This document shows positions 35,684 to 43,627 of a stretch of DNA of 64,000 bases, one piece after another. Source of the DNA: JAWLHA01 sp041690535. GTDB taxonomy: Bacteria > Pseudomonadota > Gammaproteobacteria > Thiohalomonadales > Thiohalomonadaceae. Location: positions 8,560 to 72,559 of the forward strand of contig JAWLHA010000015.1 of assembly GCA_041690535.1 (NCBI GenBank), in the 5' to 3' direction. A program made the translations under genes and the position numbers. How positions within the stretch are numbered: the stretch's first letter is position 1; each line of letters begins with the position of its first letter. Below the pieces are notes generated by a model, which saw nothing but the letters and a program-made list of their open reading frames with translations, had not been told where the DNA came from and did no database searches.

Positions 35684-36220
35684 ATGAGTTTGATCAATAC
35701 TGTTGCACCGTCCGATGCCTCCGGGCCCATGGCGGAGACCTATCAGGCAATCCGCCAAGCCTTCGGTATTGTCCCCAATGCCCTGGTTCTGCTGAGCGCC
35801 ACGCCGTGGCAGCTGGAGCGGCGTTGGCAGAACCTGAGCTACTACGAGGCCCACCCTCGGCTGGGCGGAGCGCTTCGGACGGCGATGCGCCTGCGTGTCG
35901 CGCGGAGCCACCAGTGTCGCTATTGTATCGGTGTCAACGAAATGTTGTTGCAGCGTGAGTATGGTTGGCGTCCCGAACAGATCGTGGCGCTTGAGGACGC
36001 CACGGTGCCCCTGCCCCTGCCCGAGCGGGAACAGGTGATGCTCGACTTCATCAGCGACGCAGTTGCGCAGCCCCGGGTGGTCTCTTCCGCCACCATCGAC
36101 GCCCTGCGTGCCGCCGGTTGGGCAGACAGCGATATCCTGGATGCGCTCTGCTATGCGGGCGAGGCGCTGGTTTCCGACCTGCTCATCGATGCATTCAAAG
36201 TGGAAATGGAGGCTTCCTGA
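35684..36220 (+). CDS. AhpD/carboxymuconolactone-decarboxylase-like peroxidase-related protein
   Basis: The 178-residue helical protein has the family motif RVARSHQCRYCIGVNEMLL. Its CxxC plus downstream residues form the disulfide/peroxidase site in AhpD-like proteins. Length and helix pattern fit the CMD family. GAGGAG precedes ATG 35684. The VOC-family gene starts 1 bp after its stop, and the run regulator-AhpD-VOC-Tag is tightly spaced, suggesting a stress-response operon. A detoxifying role is inferred. Confidence 0.8.
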   Translation: MSLINTVAPSDASGPMAETYQAIRQAFGIVPNALVLLSATPWQLERRWQNLSYYEAHPRLGGALRTAMRLRVARSHQCRYCIGVNEMLLQREYGWRPEQIVALEDATVPLPLPEREQVMLDFISDAVAQPRVVSSATIDALRAAGWADSDILDALCYAGEALVSDLLIDAFKVEMEAS

Positions 36221-36221
36221 C

Positions 36222-36644
36222 ATGCAACCCAGGATCAACCTGATCACCCTCGGCGTCGCCGATCTACCCCGCGCCACCGCCTTCTACGAGGCACTTGGCC
36301 TGCCGCGCTACCCGTTCGAAAGCGACGCCATTGCCTTCTTCGAACTGAACGGCAGCTGGCTGGCCCTGTTCCCGCGGGCGGAGCTTGCTGCCGACGTGGG
36401 CATGTCTCCCGAGGGGAGTGGCTTCCGCGGCTTCACCCTGGCGCACAACGTGGCGAGCCCGGAGGCGGTGGACGGCGTCATGGCCGACGCCGTGGCGGCC
36501 GGCGCGCGGATCGTGAAACCGGCCGCAGAGACCTTCTGGGGTGGGTATTCCGGTTACTTCGCCGATCCCGACGACTTCCTGTGGGAGGTAGCCCACGTTC
36601 CGCAGTTCTGGATCGGACCGAAGGACGGCGGCAATGACGGATGA
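36222..36644 (+). CDS. VOC-family (glyoxalase/bleomycin-resistance-like) protein
   Basis: The 140-residue protein begins INLITLGVADLPRATAFYEALGL, the first beta-alpha unit of the VOC fold. It ends GYFADPDDFLWEVAHVP, the second unit with the Glu metal ligand (WEV). FFELNGSWLALFP fits the inner strand. The substrate is unknown; many such proteins are single-domain lyase-like proteins. Its last 11 bp overlap the tag gene, so translation is coupled. Confidence 0.8.
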   Translation: MQPRINLITLGVADLPRATAFYEALGLPRYPFESDAIAFFELNGSWLALFPRAELAADVGMSPEGSGFRGFTLAHNVASPEAVDGVMADAVAAGARIVKPAAETFWGGYSGYFADPDDFLWEVAHVPQFWIGPKDGGNDG

Positions 36645-37227
36645 GCGATGCCCCTGGTGCCTGGGGGTGGAGGAATACCTCCGCTATCACGACGAGGAGT
36701 GGGGCGTTCCTTCGTTTGAGGCTCGCCACCTCTTCGAAATGTTGCTGTTGGAAGGGGCTCAGGCGGGCCTCTCCTGGCTAACCATCCTGCGCAAACGCGA
36801 AGGCTACCGGCAAGCGTTTCACGACTTCGACGCAGCGCGCATTGCCGCATTCAGCGAGAACGACGTGGCTCGATTGCTGGCCGACCCGGGCATCGTACGA
36901 AACCGGCTCAAGGTGGCTGCCGCCATCGGCAACGCCCGGGCCTATCTGGAGGTGGAGGCGAACGAAGGCTTCGTGCCGCTGATCTGGTCGTTCGTAGACG
37001 GCAGGCCGGTGCAGAATCACTGGCGCCGCCTGGAGGAGGTGCCGGCGGCCACGCCGGCCTCCGACGCGATGAGCCGTGCGTTGAAGCGTCGTGGGTTTCG
37101 GTTTGTGGGCAGCACCATTTGCTACGCCTTCATGCAGGCGGTGGGGATGGTCAACGACCATTTGATGACCTGTCCGCGATGTGAGGTGGTGTCGGGCATG
37201 GGCGAGCGGTTGCCCTCCCCGCAGTAG
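36634..37227 (+). CDS. tag: DNA-3-methyladenine glycosylase I
   Basis: The 197-residue enzyme removes 3-methyladenine from alkylated DNA. It carries the Tag signature: RCPWCLGVEEYLRYHDEEWGVP, FEMLLLEGAQAGLSWLTILRKRE, LADPGIVRNRLKV, and GSTICYAFMQAVGMVNDHLMTCPRC. The N-terminal and C-terminal cysteines and the last His form the Tag zinc site. The length is typical. It overlaps the VOC gene and probably shares its transcript, linking this unit to damage by electrophiles. Confidence 0.93.
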   Translation: MTDERCPWCLGVEEYLRYHDEEWGVPSFEARHLFEMLLLEGAQAGLSWLTILRKREGYRQAFHDFDAARIAAFSENDVARLLADPGIVRNRLKVAAAIGNARAYLEVEANEGFVPLIWSFVDGRPVQNHWRRLEEVPAATPASDAMSRALKRRGFRFVGSTICYAFMQAVGMVNDHLMTCPRCEVVSGMGERLPSPQ

Positions 37228-37377
37228 GTTTGCGCGGTGGTTCGCACCTGAGGTTCCTTATGAAACACCTGAGACTGGGGAGGGCGTGGCCGGATCGCGG
37301 CTGTGCTTTCCCCATGTAACAGGATCGCATTCGCCCGCCGTGGGGGGCAAAATGTCATCGACGCTCAAGAGTAGCAA

Positions 37378-37749
37378 TCACTCTTCTCTACCCCCCTGCG
37401 AGGGAAATGAACTCTCGTAAATGATAACGTCGCCGCTCGCCCTGAACGGGCCATGAACCTCTCCGGGCGGCCTGGAAGCGTAATGGCCGCACTCCAACCA
37501 CATATCGAACGCCTCATCGTACAACCGCCCGGAAATGACAAGTATCTCTTCGGGGTACGGGTGCGCCTTACTGCCAAACGCGCCCGAATAGTAGCCGTCG
37601 CGGAACCATGTCAATCGGGTGTAATCCCCGCTTCCCGCATCCAGGGCCAGCGTTAGTTGACGCAGATTACCATGTGAACCTTCGACTTCTTCCCACTTCT
37701 CCAGATTGAGTGGAGCCAGGGGGTTCCAGTATGTCGCGGTTGTCTTCAC
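37378..37749 (-). CDS. Cupin-domain protein
   Basis: The 123-residue protein has a single small cupin barrel: GSKAHPYPEEILVISGRLYDEAFD (with H, E and G of motif 1) and ASRPPGEVHGPFRASGDVIIYES (H of motif 2). A metal site of His-Glu-His type is plausible. No signal peptide or partner is present. It resembles ChrR-like and DUF4437-type cupins. An IS66-type MITE begins 28 bp upstream of its start, so its original promoter may be interrupted. Confidence 0.75.
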   Translation of the reverse strand: MKTTATYWNPLAPLNLEKWEEVEGSHGNLRQLTLALDAGSGDYTRLTWFRDGYYSGAFGSKAHPYPEEILVISGRLYDEAFDMWLECGHYASRPPGEVHGPFRASGDVIIYESSFPSQGGREE

Positions 37750-37776
37750 AAATTCCTCCCTGCAATGTTCTTAGGG

Positions 37777-37950
37777 GCAACTACTCGCCCCCTGTCATTC
37801 CCGCGAAGGCGGGAATCCAGTCTGGTCAAGGCTGAGAAGGTAAGACGGCTTGATCCTCCCTGCGCAAGTGGAGAACACCACTCGTTCACTTGTCACTTTT
37901 CTGGATCCCCGCCTTCGCGGGAATGACGGTTTCGGGGGGCGAGTAGTTAC
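37777..37950. mobile_element. IS66-type MITE, type II (174 bp)
   Basis: The left end GCAACTACTC and the right end GAGTAGTTAC are flanked by CTTAGGGG on both sides (37770-37777 and 37951-37958, the left copy sharing its last G with the element). The interior has the REP palindrome pair but a spacer unlike type I and unlike the 134-bp copy. It is inserted at the end of a family A repeat. Confidence 0.78.
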
Positions 37951-37951
37951 C

Positions 37952-38109
37952 TTAGGGGAACACTGACGAATTTCGCTTTCGTCGTTCCCGCCCCCGGTTA
38001 AGGCACTCCAGGGCAGGCTTCGGCGAGAGCCCGGAAAGATCAAGGCACTGGATGCCCGCCCCCCGACTGAAGCTCTCGCGGGCATGACGGTTTAATCAGC
38101 ATTTCCTAG
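37952..38109. repeat. Repeat family A, degenerate copy
   Basis: TTAGGGGAACACTGACGAAT at the left and TTTAATCAGCATTTCCTAG at the right correspond to the ends of the copy at 424. The interior palindromes (GCACTGGATGCCCGCC) are the same. The stretch from here to 38282 has no gene. Confidence 0.55.
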
Positions 38110-38282
38110 CGGTCGGCCACCGGCCACTTCGCCACCCGAACCTCCCGGACCTCGGAGCAAACAGACATTACCCCACCTTCCAAGGTGACTTCAACACCTG
38201 GAGTCGGCGCCTGAAGCGCGCGCGCGACCTGCGGCCAGTGGACCACTACCACCTGCGCGCAGCGGCGCCACGCTGCTGCGCG

Positions 38283-41200
38283 TCAGCCCACGGAAAGCGC
38301 AGGCACCGCCTGTTCCGTCGTGTTGATTTCAGCGATGGCGACGCCCAAGGAGCCCCAATAGGCGACAAATGTCAGCGCCGCCAGAATCCTCGCCGGAATG
38401 TAGTAAGTGCCCTGATTGAGCGCCGGGATGGCAAGGAAGTGAAGGGTTTGACCTGGCACGAAGTTCAACACCCCCCGGCTAAAGGCCAGGTTGTTTTCGG
38501 TGGTCTTCTCCTGCTTGGCGAAGTGCCACGCCGCCATGATCAACTGGGCTGCGCCCCACAACGTCACCGTCAACTCCGACGTGTAGATTTTTGCCTCCTT
38601 CGGCAGTGGCGAGTAGTGGATCAGCCCGCCGCGTGTCGGCCCGAAGATGAGTTGGCAGATCCATATGGTCACCCCAAACCCGGGCTCGCCGGGTGAACAG
38701 CTGGGTGCAGCTGCCTTTGCCGAGAGAGCCCAGGGTGCAGTGAAGCCTGTGGTCATGTAGCGCAGGACGACAGGCACGATACCGGCGGGGCCCAGCCCCT
38801 CGCCCGTCGCGTTCGCCCCAATGGCACTCGGGTCAACGAGAGAGCGCACGGCCATGGCGAAGCAGTAACCGGTCAGGAAGTTCTCGCGCCACTCGGGATC
38901 CCACGCAGTGGCGGCTGCCAGTTGCTGCGGGCGTGTGCCACTCAGACCGATCCTCTGTCTTAGCGTCTCGGCGGTGAAGGTCGCTTCGAATCGCTCCAGT
39001 CCGCCGTCCGTCCAGGGTGCACGCCCCAGTATGACCTTCGCCCCGATCGTCATGGGGATCGCCACAACCCAGGCGCACACGTCGACCGGGGTGATGGTCA
39101 GGCCGTCTCCGGTGAAAAGGTGGTAGAGCTGCGACAAGACCGGGATTTCCCACTCCTGAAAGAGTGCATTGCGGAACGCCCGAATGACGGTCTCAAGTAG
39201 ATCCAGCAGGGTGTCGACGACCCCCTTGGCAAAGTCGAGTGCAAAGAGGGCAACGCCTTCAAGGGCCTTGACCACGCCACTGAGCAGTAGCTGAAGCGCT
39301 TTGTTGGGGTCTTTGCCAATGTTGTCGAAATAGCTGAACGCCTCATCGAAGGCCTGCTTGCCGTCGTTGAACTGAAAGTTCTCGCTGAGCGACTTGAGCT
39401 TCTCCAACAGTTGATCGAGGTTCTCATCGAATTCGCTTGACTGGAGGCTCGTTGCAGACGGCTTGACGTCGATCCTTGACTGGTTCTGCTGATAGGCGTT
39501 GAGAAAGATGTTGTGGTCCGCAGCATGCTGCTGGTCCGGATCAGCAGGGTGCTGGTTGAAGTAGGTGCCCATGGTTGGGTCGCCTTCTCTATTCAGGTCG
39601 GATACGAGTTGGTCGACCACGCTATCCAGGTTTTCCTTTACCCGTTCAAAACCCTGGTCAATCTGTCCCCGGATACACGCTACCGCATCGGCGGAGAAGT
39701 CCAGCACCACGCCAATGGTGTGCTTGATGCCCTTGGCGGTGCGGGCAAAGTCTTTGAAGTCGAACAGGAAAGCAAGCCAGTCGTAGAGCTGTTCCAGCTT
39801 CACCTTGAGCCAGTTCCAGACCCCCTCGATGAAGTCGAATGCCTGTTGCGCAAATTTGATGACGGCCTCGAAGACCTGCCCGCCGATCTTGATGAGCACG
39901 GTCGCAATGCCATCGACAACGGTAACGATGAACTTCTCCAAGCCGTCAACGACCCAAGAAACGCCGCTCTTGATGCCATTCCAGATGGTACCCAAATCGA
40001 TGCCGAGGAACCCCCCATTGGTCGCCATCAAGTGGCTGTGGTCGAGGCGGAATGCCTCGGTATCCGCAAGGGTCGTGCGTTTGTAGATGGGCACCCCGGA
40101 TGAGAAGTCCACTTCCCAGGCCACCTCTCCGAGGGATGAGAAATTGCTCTGCACTTGGAATCCCGTAGCGTAGACCGACGCAAACTTGAACTGGATTGGG
40201 GTTGCCTTCTCATCAGCCTGAGCGATATCCATTGAGCTCTTGGTGAGCTCGGCGATGCTTTCAGCAACTGCGTCGCGATCCTTGGTGTCGGCCTTCAGCA
40301 GCAGATTCCCATACCGGTCTTTGGCTGCAAGGACGTCCTCCTTGCTCACGAGCGCCAAGCGCGACTGAAGCTCGGAATTGGGTTGTACCTTGACGGGTTG
40401 GCCGGCCGGGGTCTTCGGGGTGGAAACCAGCAAAGTTGCACCCGACAGTGCGTTTGCCCGCTGAAGGATCACTACTTTTCCGGTCAGGTCGGTCTTCAGC
40501 ACCACTGGATCGACGATGCTGGAACGGTATGCCCTTCCATCCACCCAGAGGGTCGTGAGAAACGCCGAATTGATAGTAACGCTCGCGTTCTGGATCGGGG
40601 CGCCACTCTCATCCACGACGAAGATCTCTGTCGCGTGGGTCGGGACCGAAATGAGCTGATCTTCTGGCTTGGGCGCCTCGATAAGCTCGGAATACCATTG
40701 ACCTGATTCAGGGGCCTGCCAGAACCGGTAAAGTTCATTGTCCGGGGTGACCGAGAAGGCCTCCGAATAGCCGTTCTGATTTCGTCCGACCGTGAAAATG
40801 GTGTTTTCCATGCCTGAGGCAAAGGGGAAGAGTACCTGCCAACCCGCGACCTTCCCTTGGCGGTCCACTGTCTGGCGCGTATACCGCAGATCACCGCTTT
40901 CATCCACGACGAACACTTCTATCAGGTTGTCCCGGCGCAGGTTTGCCCGGATGCGTCCCAGCTTGCCGCGCTGGCCAGGATCGAGCCGCACCCAGTCTTC
41001 GAACTGAATACCGCCGGTGGAGTATTTCCTCTGCTTTTTCACCCAAAGAAGACCGGTGTCGCGCTCGACGGCGAATATGTTGAGAAGATCCTCTGAATCC
41101 GCAATGGCGGCAATATGAGTGGCCTTTTTGTTCAACTTCTTCAGCTGTGAAGTCCTGAAGCCGTCTTCGGAAAACAGAACCTCGTCATCCACTCCAATAG

Positions 41201-41813
41201 CAAACAGTGCGGATTGGACGGGGTTGTTGGCCGCTGTAGTGATCTCTTTCACCTTCGCATCCTGCCCATCCGGACCCTTGACCGGCGCCCATACCGTACC
41301 GCCCCATTGGTCGGTCTGCGGGTCGTAGTAGTTCGTTCCCAAGCGCCCGTCGTCCAGGCGCACGTTCACGTAAACTCGTCCGGTCACCCCCCGGACGCCG
41401 CGGAAGGAGCGGATGACATCCTGACTGGGACCGGTGCTTCGCTGCGTGTACCCGCCATCCTTCCAAGTAGCCAACGTCAACTTGCCCTTGCTGTCCAGGC
41501 CAAGGATGGAAGGCCGATCCGCGTCGCCCCCAGCCGCCGTATAGAGGTACAGCTGCCATGCGCTGATGCCGAGTTCTGTTTCGTCATACGGGGCGATCTG
41601 ATCCTGGGTGCGGCGCAGGCGGTAAACTTTCGCGTCCGAGCCGACGCTATAGATGTCCAGCGCCCCGGTGTTGTTAAGAAATGTGTGAATCTCTGTACCC
41701 GAGGACACCGGGCGCAGTGGCAGGAAGTTCTCCATGTACTTGGTACTGACGCGCAGGGCGGGTATAGCCCCGACCGGAGCCGATGCACGCGCATGGGTTG
41801 AGAACAGTGTCAT
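38283..41813 (-). CDS. Large (1176 residue) beta-propeller-like protein, fourth gene of an unknown operon
   Basis: No named family was recognised. Residues 1-380 contain repeating units such as LDIYSVGSDAKVYRL, PSILGLDSKGKLTLA, ALFAIGVDDEVLFS and LIEVFVVDESGDLRYT, like a PLL/fucose-lectin-type beta-propeller. Residues about 400-500 read as an Ig/CNA-B-like insert (EIFVVDESGAPIQNASVTINSAF). From about 610 to 790 the sequence is amphipathic and helical with hydrophobic stretches (WVVDGLEKFIVTVVDGIATVLIK, WNWLKVKLEQLYDWLAFLF). A second helical part at about 880-930 and hydrophobic segments near the C terminus follow. There is no signal peptide. AGAGGAGATCC gives a strong ribosome site. The upstream operon gene ends 26 bp before it. 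Confidence 0.75.
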   Translation of the reverse strand: MTLFSTHARASAPVGAIPALRVSTKYMENFLPLRPVSSGTEIHTFLNNTGALDIYSVGSDAKVYRLRRTQDQIAPYDETELGISAWQLYLYTAAGGDADRPSILGLDSKGKLTLATWKDGGYTQRSTGPSQDVIRSFRGVRGVTGRVYVNVRLDDGRLGTNYYDPQTDQWGGTVWAPVKGPDGQDAKVKEITTAANNPVQSALFAIGVDDEVLFSEDGFRTSQLKKLNKKATHIAAIADSEDLLNIFAVERDTGLLWVKKQRKYSTGGIQFEDWVRLDPGQRGKLGRIRANLRRDNLIEVFVVDESGDLRYTRQTVDRQGKVAGWQVLFPFASGMENTIFTVGRNQNGYSEAFSVTPDNELYRFWQAPESGQWYSELIEAPKPEDQLISVPTHATEIFVVDESGAPIQNASVTINSAFLTTLWVDGRAYRSSIVDPVVLKTDLTGKVVILQRANALSGATLLVSTPKTPAGQPVKVQPNSELQSRLALVSKEDVLAAKDRYGNLLLKADTKDRDAVAESIAELTKSSMDIAQADEKATPIQFKFASVYATGFQVQSNFSSLGEVAWEVDFSSGVPIYKRTTLADTEAFRLDHSHLMATNGGFLGIDLGTIWNGIKSGVSWVVDGLEKFIVTVVDGIATVLIKIGGQVFEAVIKFAQQAFDFIEGVWNWLKVKLEQLYDWLAFLFDFKDFARTAKGIKHTIGVVLDFSADAVACIRGQIDQGFERVKENLDSVVDQLVSDLNREGDPTMGTYFNQHPADPDQQHAADHNIFLNAYQQNQSRIDVKPSATSLQSSEFDENLDQLLEKLKSLSENFQFNDGKQAFDEAFSYFDNIGKDPNKALQLLLSGVVKALEGVALFALDFAKGVVDTLLDLLETVIRAFRNALFQEWEIPVLSQLYHLFTGDGLTITPVDVCAWVVAIPMTIGAKVILGRAPWTDGGLERFEATFTAETLRQRIGLSGTRPQQLAAATAWDPEWRENFLTGYCFAMAVRSLVDPSAIGANATGEGLGPAGIVPVVLRYMTTGFTAPWALSAKAAAPSCSPGEPGFGVTIWICQLIFGPTRGGLIHYSPLPKEAKIYTSELTVTLWGAAQLIMAAWHFAKQEKTTENNLAFSRGVLNFVPGQTLHFLAIPALNQGTYYIPARILAALTFVAYWGSLGVAIAEINTTEQAVPALSVG

Positions 41814-41839
41814 GTCGGATCTCCTCTTGGCATATTACT

Positions 41840-42646
41840 TCATGAAAAATGAGTGGTCAGGGCCTTGCGTGCCCGTTGCAGCGCGGGAGCGCGCCACACC
41901 GGCTGTCCATGCGCATTGCAGTAAAGTGGCTTCTCTTCTCTGAGCGCATCGATGTCGACTGTGGGTGCAAGCCAGGAGAGCACCGGGCGAAGCCGGCGGG
42001 CACCAAAACCGATGGCGCGGCGCACTGCGAAACAGAGTTCGGTGATGTCGGCGTAATAGGGGGTGAACCGACGGGCAAAGGTCTTGGGGGGATAAGCGCC
42101 GGATGCCGCAGTCAGCAAGCTGTCGCAGGCCCCCTTGCAAGCAGGGTGGTCATGCAGGCCAATGTGGTACGCCAGTGCGACCACATTGGCCTGTACGGCC
42201 AGATCGACAGGATTGTCGCGCCCCAGGTCGGCGAGCCAGGTCCGCACAGCATTCGGGCGGACCCACGGCGATTCGCTTCCCGGGACGAGCAGCAGGGCAG
42301 CGGGCGCGATGACCCGTTTGAAGGCGCCTCTCGCCGCGGCGACGTCCCGCCGCCTACCGCGAAGCATGGCAAGCCAGGCGAGTGCAGTATCATCAGCATC
42401 GGGCGGAAGCGTGTGGACCAACCGTGGCGTCGTTCCCGACGACGGGTAGAAGGCGAAAGCCCCCGGCTGGTCGGTGGATTCGCATGTCTCCACGAAATCA
42501 AGCGCCGCGGAAAGTGCGCATGTGTGGCGGTGTGGATCAAGCAGGAGAGCGACGGAGGCGGTCACAAAGCAGTTCTCATCCTGCAGACCCGAGACCTCGG
42601 ACGGGAACGCGCCACTCTGCTGCTGCATTGTGAGAAATGAGCCCAT
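41840..42646 (-). CDS. Alpha/alpha-toroid protein with terpene-cyclase-like DADDTA motif
   Basis: The 268-residue helical protein contains PPDADDTALAWLAML. DxDD(T/A) is the catalytic acid motif of class II terpene cyclases such as squalene-hopene and copalyl diphosphate synthases. Other segments (QDENCFVTASVALLL, PVDLAVQANVVALAYHIG, FTPYYADITELCFAVRRA) have the paired-helix look of the same toroid fold. It is shorter than a full cyclase (about 600 residues or more), so it would be a single-toroid relative. Its ATG abuts the TAG stop of the gene upstream, so translation is coupled. The enzymatic role is an inference from one motif. Confidence 0.55.
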   Translation of the reverse strand: MGSFLTMQQQSGAFPSEVSGLQDENCFVTASVALLLDPHRHTCALSAALDFVETCESTDQPGAFAFYPSSGTTPRLVHTLPPDADDTALAWLAMLRGRRRDVAAARGAFKRVIAPAALLLVPGSESPWVRPNAVRTWLADLGRDNPVDLAVQANVVALAYHIGLHDHPACKGACDSLLTAASGAYPPKTFARRFTPYYADITELCFAVRRAIGFGARRLRPVLSWLAPTVDIDALREEKPLYCNAHGQPVWRAPALQRARKALTTHFS

Positions 42647-43618
42647 CTAATGTGCCGGACGGGTTGAACTGGTCGTTGAGAACAGCAAACCGGAGTGTTT
42701 GCCGATGGTCAGCCCGATGACCCCGTGCCAAGGGACTGCACCGCTGGTGTCGGGAGCGGTGAGCCGCTCGTAAGGGCCCATGTTCCAGCCTCGCGCGTCG
42801 CCAAAGGCAAGCAGCGCTTTCCGCGCTCCGGGAGCACGGCCCAGCAGTGCGTCGCAGTGTGCATACCAGGTGAGCGCGATGATTCGTCCCTGGTGGTCCG
42901 TCGCAAGGCTGAGCCCCTGGTCGAGGGTAGGCATCCTGGTGGTGATGCGCTGTTGCATCAGTTGCTGGAGGAGTTGGATCGCGGCACTTGAAAGTGCGGG
43001 CAGTTCGAGTTGCCGACATAACAGGCCCAACCCGTCTGCCTGAAGTGGCGCAATCGGGCCGTAGAGCTCGATGCCACCGGTACTCGGATCGAAACCAGCC
43101 ATGAGGGGAATGAATGCCCTTGCGGGCAGTCGGGTGAATTGCCGTGGATCGATGGGGGACCAGTCACCCGTTGGGGTCGCCGCCGGGATCTCCAGATACA
43201 ACTTGCGGCTGAAAACGCCATTGCGGCACCTGGAACTGATCCAGCCGCCATAGTGGGCCTCTGTCCGCCGCCGCTCGACGATGGATGCGCAACACACCTG
43301 CTGTTGTATAGAAAGTGTTGGGGCCAAGGCGATGCAGCGGGCAAGCCTGGAGCCGGGCGTCCCCGCCGGGTCGGTATCGACCGTCACTCGCGTATCCACC
43401 CCGCCGCTGTCCACCGACCAGACAAACTGAAACTCGACAGGATCGCCTCCAGCAGCCAGATTGCTCCCACCCAGCTCGGGAGCGGGACAGAGCGTCCTCA
43501 CTTCGGCCTCCCAGGCGAAAGCGGCATCGGCCGAACCCCCGACCGCCGCGCAGGCTACTGCGAGGCGGTCGGGGTCAACACAACGGCTGCCTGAAGGCTT
43601 GGTTTCCGTGAGACTCAT
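42647..43618 (-). CDS. Possible ABBA-fold aromatic-prenyltransferase-like protein
   Basis: The 323-residue protein has features reminiscent of cyanobactin and indole prenyltransferases of the ABBA barrel: PVEFQFVWSVDSGGVDTRVTVD, YGGWISSRCRNGVFSRKLYLEIP, and IPLMAGFDPSTGGIELYGP. In that family K-Y/L-Y-x-E-x-P and a following GxxxxxGxxELY strand line the prenyl tunnel. The similarity is by pattern only; no alignment was run, and the family could be something else. It directly precedes the DADDTA protein with abutting stop and start codons, and follows the 767-residue gene by 9 bp. Confidence 0.45.
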   Translation of the reverse strand: MSLTETKPSGSRCVDPDRLAVACAAVGGSADAAFAWEAEVRTLCPAPELGGSNLAAGGDPVEFQFVWSVDSGGVDTRVTVDTDPAGTPGSRLARCIALAPTLSIQQQVCCASIVERRRTEAHYGGWISSRCRNGVFSRKLYLEIPAATPTGDWSPIDPRQFTRLPARAFIPLMAGFDPSTGGIELYGPIAPLQADGLGLLCRQLELPALSSAAIQLLQQLMQQRITTRMPTLDQGLSLATDHQGRIIALTWYAHCDALLGRAPGARKALLAFGDARGWNMGPYERLTAPDTSGAVPWHGVIGLTIGKHSGLLFSTTSSTRPAH

Positions 43619-43627
43619 CGAAGTCTA

